This document shows positions 1 to 8,600 of a stretch of DNA of 47,105 bases, in pieces (the first letter of the stretch is position 1; every line of letters begins with the position of its first letter). The notes below the pieces were generated by a model. The model was not told the origin of the DNA and ran no database searches. It was given only the letters and a program-made list of their open reading frames with translations. The position numbers and the translations under genes are program-made. The DNA comes from a virus, in IMG/VR virus record IMGVR_UViG_3300020122_000171, positions 1 through 47,105 of that record. One strand, 5' to 3'.

Positions 1-2
1 TA

Positions 3-572
3 TGGCAATGTGAAAAAGAGGAATTAAATAATTTAGAAATTTATTATGTAGAATTATTTAATTCTTTTAATTCTAAATTTGGATTAAATAGCAGGAATGG
101 AGGAGGTTCTAGAAGTCTATTTTCAGCAGAAAGTAGGTTAAAAATGTCTTTAGCTCATAAAGGAGTTAAACATAGTGATGAAAGAAATAAACAGAAAAGT
201 ATATATATGAAAGGTCATATAGTTTCTAAAGAAACAAGAAAAAAGATAGGATCAAAACATAAAGGTAAAATAGCTTCTAATGAATTAAAACTAAAACTAT
301 CATTAGCCCATAAAGGTAAAAATTTAGGTCATATCGTTTCAGAAGAAACAAGAAAAAAGATAGGGTTGAAACATAAAGGTAAAATAATACCAGATCATGT
401 TAAGAAAAAAATATCAGTATCTAAAAAAGGATATATAGCTTCACAAGAAACAAAAGATAAAATATCAAAATCTAATAAAGGACGTATTGTTTCTGAAGAA
501 ACTAGAAAAAAGATAAGTGAAGCCAATATGGGAAATCAATATGCTAAAGGAAAGAAATATAAAAAACTTTAA
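3..572 (+). CDS. GIY-YIG homing endonuclease, C-terminal part with NUMOD3 repeats (5' truncated by window edge)
   Basis: The reading frame is open from base 3, so the gene starts outside the window; the first in-window Met (base 144) is not the true start. The first visible residues include LEIYYVELFNSF and GLNSRNGGGS, which match the end of a GIY-YIG nuclease domain. After that come about six copies of the NUMOD3 DNA-binding repeat (SLAHKG, SEETRKKIG, KHKGK). Such proteins are free-standing or intron-borne homing endonucleases that nick phage DNA at a specific site. It is on the strand opposite the neighbouring lysis genes and ends 3' to 3' with the spanin-like gene (4-base overlap), typical of an inserted homing gene. 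The catalytic GIY and YIG residues are not in view, so activity cannot be judged. Confidence 0.85.
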   Translation, partial: WQCEKEELNNLEIYYVELFNSFNSKFGLNSRNGGGSRSLFSAESRLKMSLAHKGVKHSDERNKQKSIYMKGHIVSKETRKKIGSKHKGKIASNELKLKLSLAHKGKNLGHIVSEETRKKIGLKHKGKIIPDHVKKKISVSKKGYIASQETKDKISKSNKGRIVSEETRKKISEANMGNQYAKGKKYKKL

Positions 573-1243
573 AAAATAACTATTCCAAAGATAATGGCGA
601 CAGTAGCAGTAACACCGGCTATTGATCGCCATATTTTTTTTCTATGGATTTGTTTAACAAGTTTTTTATTCAAATCCATATTAAGTTCCTTCTCCTTAGT
701 AAGCACATTCTCCTGAACATCTACTTCTTTATAAATATCCTCAATAATAGCATTTTTTTTCACAATAATACTATCCTTCAGTTGGCATTCTTTTACCTGG
801 TTAAATAATAATAATTCAGCTTGATTGCCATCTTCTAAACATAGATTTATTTGTTTCAAATCTATACTGTCCCCAGTAGCAGGACATAAATATTTAGTAA
901 GATTAAATTGTTCACTATTAATATCAGGAACTGATAATATAGTATCTCGAATATGTTTATAGTGCACAATTATTTGGCTATCCTGATTTTGCAATGAAGA
1001 TATTTTATCGTTCAATATACTAATACTGTCTTTTTGTAGTTTAACAATAGAGTCAGTGTATTTTTTATAGGCTACTGCTTTACTGTATAAGGTATCAGCA
1101 GAATCCACAACATTAGGCTGTTTATGACATCCATTACAAGTGCTTATTCCTAACAATATAACCAATATGGCTATTGTAATAATAAAATAATCATACGTAT
1201 GAAATTTAATTACTGGCGGTTGTGGAGTCTCCATTAGGTGCAT
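569..1243 (-). CDS. candidate unimolecular spanin (two membrane anchors, coiled coil)
   Basis: The 224-residue product has a hydrophobic segment near residues 20-36 that ends in ISTCNGC, a long helical middle (about 55-200), and a second hydrophobic segment at the very C-terminus (about 205-224). N-terminal anchor or lipid-modified Cys plus C-terminal transmembrane helix is the layout of u-spanins, which fuse inner and outer membranes at the end of lysis. The Cys has Thr, not Gly or Ala, before it, so lipidation is uncertain. The gene overlaps the end of the holin-like gene; the start is either 1243 or the Met at 1234. It is the last gene of the lysis cassette. Function is inferred from topology and context only. 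Confidence 0.55.
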   Translation of the reverse strand: MHLMETPQPPVIKFHTYDYFIITIAILVILLGISTCNGCHKQPNVVDSADTLYSKAVAYKKYTDSIVKLQKDSISILNDKISSLQNQDSQIIVHYKHIRDTILSVPDINSEQFNLTKYLCPATGDSIDLKQINLCLEDGNQAELLLFNQVKECQLKDSIIVKKNAIIEDIYKEVDVQENVLTKEKELNMDLNKKLVKQIHRKKIWRSIAGVTATVAIIFGIVIF

Positions 1244-1508
1244 TATTAGAAATTACTTGTTTAGTTTTATTTACTTCTTTAATGTTTTTTTCTACTGCTC
1301 CTGTAACGATCAATGAAGTAGCAAAAGCTAACCATGTTCCTAGCACTACAACTAACATATCAGCAGTGGTAGTACGATATGTTAAAATCATCATATTGAC
1401 TACTACAAAGGCAAACATCATCTTCTTTACACTATACCCTTCATCATTAGGACAGAACCCTTTAAATGAGTTTCTTGTAACATCTTTTAGAAATTCAGGA
1501 ATTTGCAT
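1206..1508 (-). CDS. holin-like small membrane protein
   Basis: A 100-residue protein with two predicted transmembrane helices (about residues 29-45 and 51-72), a short basic stretch between them, and a polar, Asn/Lys/Thr-rich tail. Size, two-helix hairpin topology and position between an M15 endolysin and a spanin-like gene make a holin, which permeabilises the inner membrane at the time of lysis, the best guess. Its 3' end overlaps the next gene by 29-38 bases, suggesting translational coupling. No specific holin family is recognised. Confidence 0.6.
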   Translation of the reverse strand: MQIPEFLKDVTRNSFKGFCPNDEGYSVKKMMFAFVVVNMMILTYRTTTADMLVVVLGTWLAFATSLIVTGAVEKNIKEVNKTKQVISNNAPNGDSTTASN

Positions 1509-1574
1509 TTTTTTACAAGATTTTGTTATTTATAATAAAATACTTATTTTTGTTATGTGAAAGCTCTCGAAATC

Positions 1575-1641
1575 GTCATCTGGGGAATGACAACCGGCAA
1601 TTGAAATTTCAAGGCATCCTACAGCTAGACCCTGTGGGATG
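1575..1641. other. structured intergenic segment between endolysin and holin genes
   Basis: The 140-base gap between the endolysin and holin-like genes holds three inverted repeats in a row: GTCAT/ATGAC (1575-1579 with 1587-1591), the perfect palindrome TTGAAATTTCAA (1601-1612), and CATCCTACAG/CTGTGGGATG (1615-1624 with 1632-1641, one G-T pair). The last is followed on the plus strand by TTTTATTTT, as in an intrinsic terminator facing right, although no plus-strand gene ends here. It may instead be a fold in the minus-strand lysis mRNA. Confidence 0.4.
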
Positions 1642-1648
1642 TTTTATT

Positions 1649-2110
1649 TTAACAAGTATATGTGGGATGAGCATTATATATCTCATGCCATAATGATGGA
1701 TTATGAATATTTAATCCGTCATCAAAATGAACAACGTCTTTATTCTCAAATGTTCCTCCCCATCTTAATTCTTTATCAGCGTGGATAAGATTAATAAATT
1801 TATGGATAGTAGGACTTAATACTCCTTCCAATTTTTCTGAATTCCAAAAAGTTCCAGATTCAATAATATTAGCATCAATTGCATGACCAACTAAATGGTT
1901 GCTCATTTTGGCTGGTTCTACAATATGTCCTGGTACAATAGTGGTATCTCTTTTTGATGAATTAACAAATAAATGAATAGCACATTCTAAAGCGTATTTA
2001 CAAAGTCTATCCATTGCAGGTTTGAATGATTCCTCTATAAAGCATTCTTTAGCATTTACCCCTCCGTATTGCTTTACTAATACGTCATTTTCATATTTTA
2101 TTATTTTCAT
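1649..2110 (-). CDS. M15-family peptidase endolysin (L,D- or D,D-carboxypeptidase-like)
   Basis: The 153-residue protein has the M15/VanY zinc-peptidase signature: SNHLVGHAIDANI (H72, G75, D79) followed by ELRWGGTFENKDVVHFD (E114, R116-G118, D125, H128). H72, D79 and H128 fit the zinc ligands. M15 endolysins cut peptide bonds in the peptidoglycan stem or cross-bridge. The length equals a lone catalytic domain with no cell-wall-binding domain, normal for phages of Gram-negative hosts. There is no signal peptide, so export would need a holin; a holin-like gene follows and an XhlA-like gene precedes it by 4 bases. Confidence 0.88.
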   Translation of the reverse strand: MKIIKYENDVLVKQYGGVNAKECFIEESFKPAMDRLCKYALECAIHLFVNSSKRDTTIVPGHIVEPAKMSNHLVGHAIDANIIESGTFWNSEKLEGVLSPTIHKFINLIHADKELRWGGTFENKDVVHFDDGLNIHNPSLWHEIYNAHPTYTC

Positions 2111-2114
2111 AGCT

Positions 2115-2399
2115 TTAAATTATATCTTTATGTTTTAAATATGCCATTATCGATGCTATTATTCCTCCAATTAAGCCAGAACCTCCTATTAATCTTCCAA
2201 GCCATAAAGCCCCCTTTGCACGTAATTTTATTTCATTAAGTTCTGTAACATCCGGCTTCATATTTTTAATATCTGACTTCAAAACATTAATTTCTTCCAT
2301 AATCATATTATTACATGTATCCATAGCTTTGATCTCTCGATCTATTTTATGTCCTAAATCTAAAATAGCTTTATGTAATATCTGTTCAGCAGAAGTCAT
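2115..2399 (-). CDS. XhlA/holin-like protein: coiled coil plus C-terminal transmembrane helix
   Basis: A 94-residue protein with an N-terminal helical segment (about 1-60, heptad-like spacing of Leu/Ile/Met) and one glycine-rich transmembrane helix near the C-terminus (about 66-86, ALWLGRLIGGSGLIGGIIAS) ending in KHKD. This is the layout of XhlA-type lysis accessory proteins and of some one-helix holins. It lies 2 bases after the tip gene and 4 bases before the endolysin, inside the lysis cassette. The role is inferred from topology and position. Confidence 0.55.
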   Translation of the reverse strand: MTSAEQILHKAILDLGHKIDREIKAMDTCNNMIMEEINVLKSDIKNMKPDVTELNEIKLRAKGALWLGRLIGGSGLIGGIIASIMAYLKHKDII

Positions 2400-2401
2400 A
2401 A

Positions 2402-3316
2402 TTAATTCAATGTTAAAGGAGTTTGTAATATTTTTTCATATACTAATTTAGGGAGATATTTACGAGCCATACGGCGTATCTTTTCAATAACAGAACGTGC
2501 CATTTCTTCATCATACCAATTTTGATATTCCAATACTTTATATTTTGGATCTGTTATTGTTACTACAGCAGCAGTTGTTACTGGTAGAGGAATAGTATCA
2601 CTTCTAACAGGTCTTACTGGCCATGAAAATATTTTTTTATCATATCCATTAGCAACTCCAGGACCAGGACCTGATCCTTGAATAGCATAAGCAAAATTTG
2701 GTGGAGAACCAGGATATTGAGTTGATGTCCAAAAAAAGTTTTTTAATCCTCCTATAATATCTAATGCACTCATTAGTGCAGATCCTTCATCTTTAGAAGG
2801 CAAATACCAGTCAGTATAACCTCCTAATGATAATGTATCGCATGCCTTTGCAGCATACACATCAGATCCTCCAAGAGCATCTACAACTGCTAAAATATTA
2901 TTAGTGTTACTTTGTCCACTTCCAATAATTGTATTGGTAGATACAGTCATCCTTGGGAAGGTATCGGCTAACTTTGTCCAAGTATAAGTTCCTGTAAGAT
3001 TAGCAGGAGTGCATATTAATACATTTGTACCGCTAATATAGAATATATATCCTCCATTGTAAAAATCACCAATAACATATTTATGAGTAGTAGTATATTG
3101 AATTTGGCGAATTGAACCGTCTAAATTAAGTTCTTTTTGATCTTCGAGTCCGCGTATCCATCCCCATAATTTTCCTAAATCTTCAAATGAAGTTGTTCCT
3201 CTATCCCCGTTACTAACATCAACAGATATTCTATTACCTAATAATCCAGCAGTTGTTTTACCTAAGATTAAGGCTATATCAATATCATTTTGTTTTATGG
3301 GAATGTTGAATATCAT
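2402..3316 (-). CDS. tail tip / fibre protein with DUF1566 (Lcl, C-type-lectin-like) domain
   Basis: Residues about 75-245 form a DUF1566/Lcl-type domain: YNGGYIFYI near the start, GGYTDWYLPSKDE in the middle, FWTSTQY, and the closing WPVRPVR. DUF1566 is related to C-type-lectin and formylglycine-enzyme folds and is common at receptor-contacting ends of phage fibres. The N-terminal 70 residues probably attach it to the fibre, and the C-terminal 55 form a charged helical tail (YDEEMARSVIEKIRRMARKYL). It is the last of four fibre-type genes and lies just before lysis. A receptor-binding role is inferred. Confidence 0.7.
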   Translation of the reverse strand: MIFNIPIKQNDIDIALILGKTTAGLLGNRISVDVSNGDRGTTSFEDLGKLWGWIRGLEDQKELNLDGSIRQIQYTTTHKYVIGDFYNGGYIFYISGTNVLICTPANLTGTYTWTKLADTFPRMTVSTNTIIGSGQSNTNNILAVVDALGGSDVYAAKACDTLSLGGYTDWYLPSKDEGSALMSALDIIGGLKNFFWTSTQYPGSPPNFAYAIQGSGPGPGVANGYDKKIFSWPVRPVRSDTIPLPVTTAAVVTITDPKYKVLEYQNWYDEEMARSVIEKIRRMARKYLPKLVYEKILQTPLTLN

Positions 3317-3319
3317 ATA

Positions 3320-4369
3320 TTAGAATGCAACATTTGGATTTAAATTAACTAATCTATAATTAATACTAATAGTAATATCTGAATCTCCTGCTGTTGCATT
3401 ACCAGTCTGCACACCAATATATATATTTGAATTTGAACTTATCTGAGTAGAAAAGGCATCACTTACATACACTTTTTGAAAATGTATAGCTCTAGACACA
3501 GTTGATTGTAATAAATATGCATCCTGAAATAGTGTTCCAGACCCATCATATATCTGAAGAGTAGTATGCGTTGCGTAAGCTGTTGTATTATATATAATAT
3601 ATCCTGTTATACTAATTATTTCAATACCTAGTCCAACACCAGGAGCTGGAATGATAGTAACTGGAGGGGCATGCATTGTTAATACTGTGGCTGAAGGAAT
3701 AGTAAGATTTGCAACTAAAGGAACACCAATTGTAAATGATAACATTGCAGGAGTTATAACTCCATTACCAATAGAAGTTACTCCAGCATTATTAATTGAT
3801 ACAGGACCTGTTACTGATTTACTTCCTAATGTTGTACCATCACCTATTAATATTTTAGCATTACCGCTTGCATTTAATTGTCCCCATGATCCGGTTGACC
3901 CTCCAAGTATTAAATATCCTGGTCCAGTAGACGCTGCTAATTTGCCTAATGTTACATTTTGATTTGCTAATTTTGCAGTGGTAACAGATTGATCAATTAA
4001 ATCAGTTGTAGAAAATTTATTCCCGGTGTTTGATAAATCTAAAAACAATCTTACTTCCCATGCAGATCCGTTATAATATGCATTTACTTCTAATGGGAGC
4101 AATGCTTGAGCATCGGTTAATGCAGTTCCCATAAATGTAACGACAAATCCACTTCCTGTATTGGATGTTACACCTCCACTGTATAGGAATCTATATTCCA
4201 TCCCATTAAGAGGTGTTCCACTTGCAGTGAAATTCATTGATGCTGATAATGTAATTGCTCCACCAGTAGCTACTATCTTATATATATCTACATAAGTATT
4301 AACAGCAAATGATTTAGTGCCTCCTGTTGCAGGCATCGTATATAATTCTCTTGTCCTTATAACTGGCAT
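3320..4369 (-). CDS. tail fibre-like protein
   Basis: The 349-residue protein is rich in Thr, Ser, Gly and Asn with little charge, as in beta-structured fibre shafts. It carries the fibre-type repeat LIDQSVTTAKLANQNVTLGKL (two 'VTtaKLA'-like units) near residues 120-142 and further Gly/Asn/Thr turns up to about 215. The C-terminal part, with alternating hydrophobic residues, could be a jelly-roll head. It lies 3 bases after the collagen-like gene in a tightly packed set of surface proteins. No specific family is recognised. Confidence 0.6.
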   Translation of the reverse strand: MPVIRTRELYTMPATGGTKSFAVNTYVDIYKIVATGGAITLSASMNFTASGTPLNGMEYRFLYSGGVTSNTGSGFVVTFMGTALTDAQALLPLEVNAYYNGSAWEVRLFLDLSNTGNKFSTTDLIDQSVTTAKLANQNVTLGKLAASTGPGYLILGGSTGSWGQLNASGNAKILIGDGTTLGSKSVTGPVSINNAGVTSIGNGVITPAMLSFTIGVPLVANLTIPSATVLTMHAPPVTIIPAPGVGLGIEIISITGYIIYNTTAYATHTTLQIYDGSGTLFQDAYLLQSTVSRAIHFQKVYVSDAFSTQISSNSNIYIGVQTGNATAGDSDITISINYRLVNLNPNVAF

Positions 4370-4372
4370 GGC

Positions 4373-4951
4373 TTATTTTTTATAATATGTAACTATAAAT
4401 TCGTTAGCTGATAATACATCTCCTGCTCCACTAGCCTCGCCTTGAAAATCAATTAAACAAGCATTAGCTGTTAAATCTAATACAGTAAATCCTGTTTCGA
4501 AAAAACCAATTTCGTTAAGTAAAAAATATTCCTCATTATAAATTGACACTCGAAACTTTATAAATACGGTTGTTGTTGTTTGGCAAAATATATGAGCTTC
4601 GACATTCATGTATTTAGCTCCCTCTATCATAGAAAAAACAGGAACTTTAGTATGGCAAGTAGTGCCACCTAATTTAAGGATAACATTTTTTATTCCTGTA
4701 ACAATATCCACATCAAATGCACATGATGTTACAATTCCCGATCCTATTGTTTTTAACGTATCGGATAGCATATTATAAGAATGAAGTGAAGCGTAAGAAT
4801 TTACGCTTCTTGTAACAACCGTATTAGGATATGCTAATACTGAAACTCCATCAGCGCCATCAGCTCCAGGTAATCCATCAATCTCTGGTCCTATTGGACC
4901 TCGCGGTCCTGGAGGGCCTTGTTTATTTACAACTATTATATCTGTTGGCAT
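4373..4951 (-). CDS. collagen-like fibre protein
   Basis: Residues about 11-36 contain Gly-X-Y triplets (GPPGPRGPIGP, then GLPGADGADG), a short collagen-like trimerising stalk. The rest (about 40-192) is beta-rich with alternating hydrophobic residues, like the globular heads that follow collagen stalks in phage fibres. The triplet run is broken once (PEID). It lies between two other surface-type proteins. A fibre or head-decoration role is inferred from composition and neighbours. Confidence 0.62.
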   Translation of the reverse strand: MPTDIIVVNKQGPPGPRGPIGPEIDGLPGADGADGVSVLAYPNTVVTRSVNSYASLHSYNMLSDTLKTIGSGIVTSCAFDVDIVTGIKNVILKLGGTTCHTKVPVFSMIEGAKYMNVEAHIFCQTTTTVFIKFRVSIYNEEYFLLNEIGFFETGFTVLDLTANACLIDFQGEASGAGDVLSANEFIVTYYKK

Positions 4952-4959
4952 AGTATATT

Positions 4960-5613
4960 TTATTTACAAGATTGACAATCATTGTTAGCTAAATTAAAAG
5001 CATAGGCTAATGATTGCCCTGCTTTAATAGGCTCTCCATTCTCCATACACCATTTTGCGGAATCTAATATTACTTCTGATTTAAATACATCTAAATCCCT
5101 TGATGTTGTACAATCACAATCAGTTGTTTCAAGTGCTCCTGCTGCATTTTTAACAGCTCTGTCTACCTGACAAGTAATTAAAAAATCGTTAGCAGTATTA
5201 CCTACCATAGTAGCTCCTACATATACATAATATTCAATATGATAAGCTCCAAAATTTATTTCACTACTTACTCCATTTCCTAAATTGTCACCTATGAATA
5301 TAAATGGAGCAGTTTGTGTAAATGGAAAGACATTATATGTTAATGTAAGCGGAGCAGTTGTGCCATCAACATAAGTTATTGTACATCCTGTAATAACTAA
5401 GCTAACAATAGTAAATGTAAATACAATAGGTACAGTATATCCTTGAGGATAAACATTGATAACAGCTTTTGTAATTGTAGAAGTGACTACAGTAGTAGCA
5501 TCACCATAGCCGGTAGGATTAGTAGTAGCATCAAATGCACCTGTAATATCCCAAAAATTAATTTGACGACATCCACGTTGTTCTTCTATTGTATCTAATA
5601 TTACTAATGGCAT
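4960..5613 (-). CDS. hypothetical surface/fibre-associated protein, Cys-rich C-terminus
   Basis: No family is recognised. The 217-residue product has a Thr/Val/Ile-rich beta middle (about 35-130) and a Cys-rich C-terminal third with CDC, a single Cys in AKWCMEN and a final CQSCK. It is the first gene after the 2360-residue virion protein and is followed closely by the collagen-like gene. A TATATTTG element lies just upstream, so the fibre-lysis genes may form their own transcription unit. A virion role is inferred from position. Confidence 0.5.
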   Translation of the reverse strand: MPLVILDTIEEQRGCRQINFWDITGAFDATTNPTGYGDATTVVTSTITKAVINVYPQGYTVPIVFTFTIVSLVITGCTITYVDGTTAPLTLTYNVFPFTQTAPFIFIGDNLGNGVSSEINFGAYHIEYYVYVGATMVGNTANDFLITCQVDRAVKNAAGALETTDCDCTTSRDLDVFKSEVILDSAKWCMENGEPIKAGQSLAYAFNLANNDCQSCK

Positions 5614-5630
5614 CGTATCAAAGTTTAAAA

Positions 5631-5638
5631 CAAATATA
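5631..5638 (-). promoter_or_regulatory. Bacteroidota-type -7 element (TATATTTG) before fibre/lysis genes
   Basis: CAAATATA on the plus strand reads TATATTTG on the minus strand, an exact match to the TAnnTTTG -7 consensus, 18 bases before the start of the next gene. No clear TTTG at -33 is seen. Confidence 0.4.
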
Positions 5639-5643
5639 AAAAA

Positions 5644-8600
5644 TTATTCCTCATCAGGCATTAATTTTTCTCCAATTTGGATAAACTTTCCATATGGAAG
5701 TAATTTTGTACCTGTATTAAATGCTTTTAATTCTCCTGCTTCGTGTCCTTTACCGCTTGATTTATATTCTTCTAAGGTTATCACAGCGTTAATAACCTTT
5801 AATGCTTCAGTTATTGTTCCTAAAGAGGCTGCTGGTGTTCCTGCTAAAAATGATAGTTGATCGGTATTCATAACAAAACTCATATCTATAATAGCCTTAT
5901 GTAACACATCTGCATATTCTTTATTATCATCATCATCTGATGAGCCAAGCCATAAAGCAAATAAAGTAGTCATTGCCATTGCACTACGAAGATTGCGCCT
6001 TAATAATACATATTCAGGATCATTAGAGGTGAAAAACTTAGGATCTTTCATTTGCTGTATAATATCTTTAATTCCTTGTCGTTGTAAAGATGCTAATGTT
6101 CCCTCTTTAACATCACCATTAATATTGATATAACGTTTAGCAAAACGGTCTCTAATAGTATCAGGCATCCATGTTTTAAATTGCATCAACATACGACCCA
6201 ATTCAAAGTGAGAAAAGTTACGCTTCTCGTTTTCTGAATACTTACCTTGTATATCAGCAATGTTCTTTTTATAAACAATAAACTGTTTTCTAAGAATAGC
6301 CTCACGTTCTTTCACTTCTTTTGCATCTTTACCGGTAACATTACCCTCTTTATCTAGCCAGTTCCATTCTGTATCGGTCATCTGTCCAATAGTTCCCGAA
6401 GTTTGAATATAGTTCTCTCCTGCTTGTGTCATGCCAAAGGCTAATAAATTAAATAATTTACCAATATGCTTTTCTGGGGCCTCATTTTCTTCTAATGATA
6501 CAAGTCGATAGCGTTTAGCTACTGCCTGGGACTTTTTAAAGTCTTTCGTATAACGAATATCTCCTGTTTTATTAACCTTTAAAGATGATCCGCGATAGTT
6601 ATTATATTTACCAATAAGCACGTTAAAAGCTCCAGCAGGAATATTAAATGCCATTATACGCAATTGTGTCCATCTACGCATAAACTTCATTGTAGCATCA
6701 ATACCTTTACCTAAACTTTCTTGAGGAGTTTTTAATATCACCCCCTTCTTCCATATATCTAACCATTTTGTTAAATGTTCTCTTTCTTTACCAAATAACT
6801 TATTGAAATGCTCAATAGATTCAATCATTGGTATAACCGGTTGGATATTTTCAATGAATGTCATATCCTTCACAAACTCCCTTAATGCCATTCCGTGATC
6901 GCCTGAATATTCTCTACTATTGGAAAACGACTTATTGAACTTACTACGTATTTTACCATTAGATATATTAAATTGACCATTTTCGGTTACGTCATAACTT
7001 CCAATAGGCTCACCTTCGTGTTGTTTATTTCCTATTAACTCAGTAGCTTTTTTCTTATACCTGGTTAATTCATAGATGGCTTTTACTTTTGAAATTATAT
7101 TTTTATTTGACTGGTCAGCGATCCGTTGTTTTATTTCACTGAAAGGAAGTTTCTCAATTTGTCCTTTAGTATTAGTATAATACATACGAACACCGTCAAT
7201 AACCTCTGAAACCTCGCTTGAATATAATAGGTAAGCATTAAGTATTCCAGCATCGCTTTTATGATAAAATTCGTCAAAAGTTTTATTTACTTTAATAATC
7301 CCTTCTTCTCCAAAAATCTCTTCGCTTGCTAAGTTTTTAAATTTCTTTTTATATTTAGTATAAGTATCAATAAATTCTTTTTGTATATCGGTAAGTTTAT
7401 TGTATCCTTCTGATCCTTTTTCTATAACTCCATTTTTACCAACAACAAAGTTGTAATATTGAGAATTGTCAACAAATGGATTAAGATAATTTTTAGCGGC
7501 TTGTAGTATACCGTGTTGTTTATTGTATTCCCTTATAATCTTTTCTTCAACAGCAACAATCTCTTGCAATGCTTTTTGTTTCTCTTCAACAGAATTTTCG
7601 AAATGCTCATTAAATGACCTGGCAAGTTCCTGCATCTCAGGATGACTTTCCGAGAAGTCAGATAACGCTTTCATATAAATATCCACAATGGATATATCCT
7701 TACGCGGGATTATTGTATAATCAAATTCAGGATGTTTTTCACGTATCTTGGCTATGCCGATAGCTGCTATGATATTAGCATGTAAAGACTTTAAATCTTT
7801 AAGTGATAATTCTTCAAGGTCTTTCTCTTTATAAAGTTTTAACAAATCACCAACATCCTTAATATTTGCTTTCGATAAACCGTGAAACTTTTTAGCATTT
7901 AATATTTGTTCAATAACAACCTGTTTGCGCTCTGCTAAACTTTTACTTTTCTTTTCTTTAGGTTCGTCATGTAAGTCCTCATTAACTTCTTCAGATGCTT
8001 TTATCTTCTGCTCCTGTGTTTGTTCTGTTGGCTCAGGAGTAATGTTTAAATCTTTCTTTGACAACAATTGAGAAGCTAACTTTTTAGCTATGTTTTTATC
8101 AATTCCTAATGCTGATTTTAATTTATAGAAAAGACCACTAAGCCATGACACAAATTTGTTTTGCTTAGATTGATCAGTAAATAGTTTTGCTCCTTCACGT
8201 CCTATTGCTTCTGCTAACACTTCTTTAGCAAGCATATCTTCATCCAACTCAGGATACAAGGTTTTGGTATCAGCCCATAAAGTAGATTCTTTAAGCTGAT
8301 TAACCCCCTGGTTAATTAAAGCGTTTTTAGTGCCTCCCAGTGCATCTATAAGAATGTGCCCGTATTCATGTATTGGCGTATCTAATCCAGCATAATCAGG
8401 ATTGATAGTTATTGTTTTGCCATCAGCACTTAATTGTCCTGCTGATTTTAAATTCTTATCATAAATAATAGTAGCCTTTGGAATAGACTTTTGTAACTGA
8501 GCAATAATTTTATCAATATTTTTTTGGGAACGTGTTGATTTTTTTTGCTCTTGTGGAACTATCTTGCCTTTAGCAATATCTTTTTCATATCCTTTTTGCG

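Noticed and set aside
2402-3316. Diversity-generating retroelement target (C-type-lectin-like tip)
   Set aside because: No reverse transcriptase and no template-repeat pair was found in the window.
3651-3962. Plus-strand frame of 103 codons
   Set aside because: Antisense shadow of the fibre gene, no start context and no neighbours on that strand.
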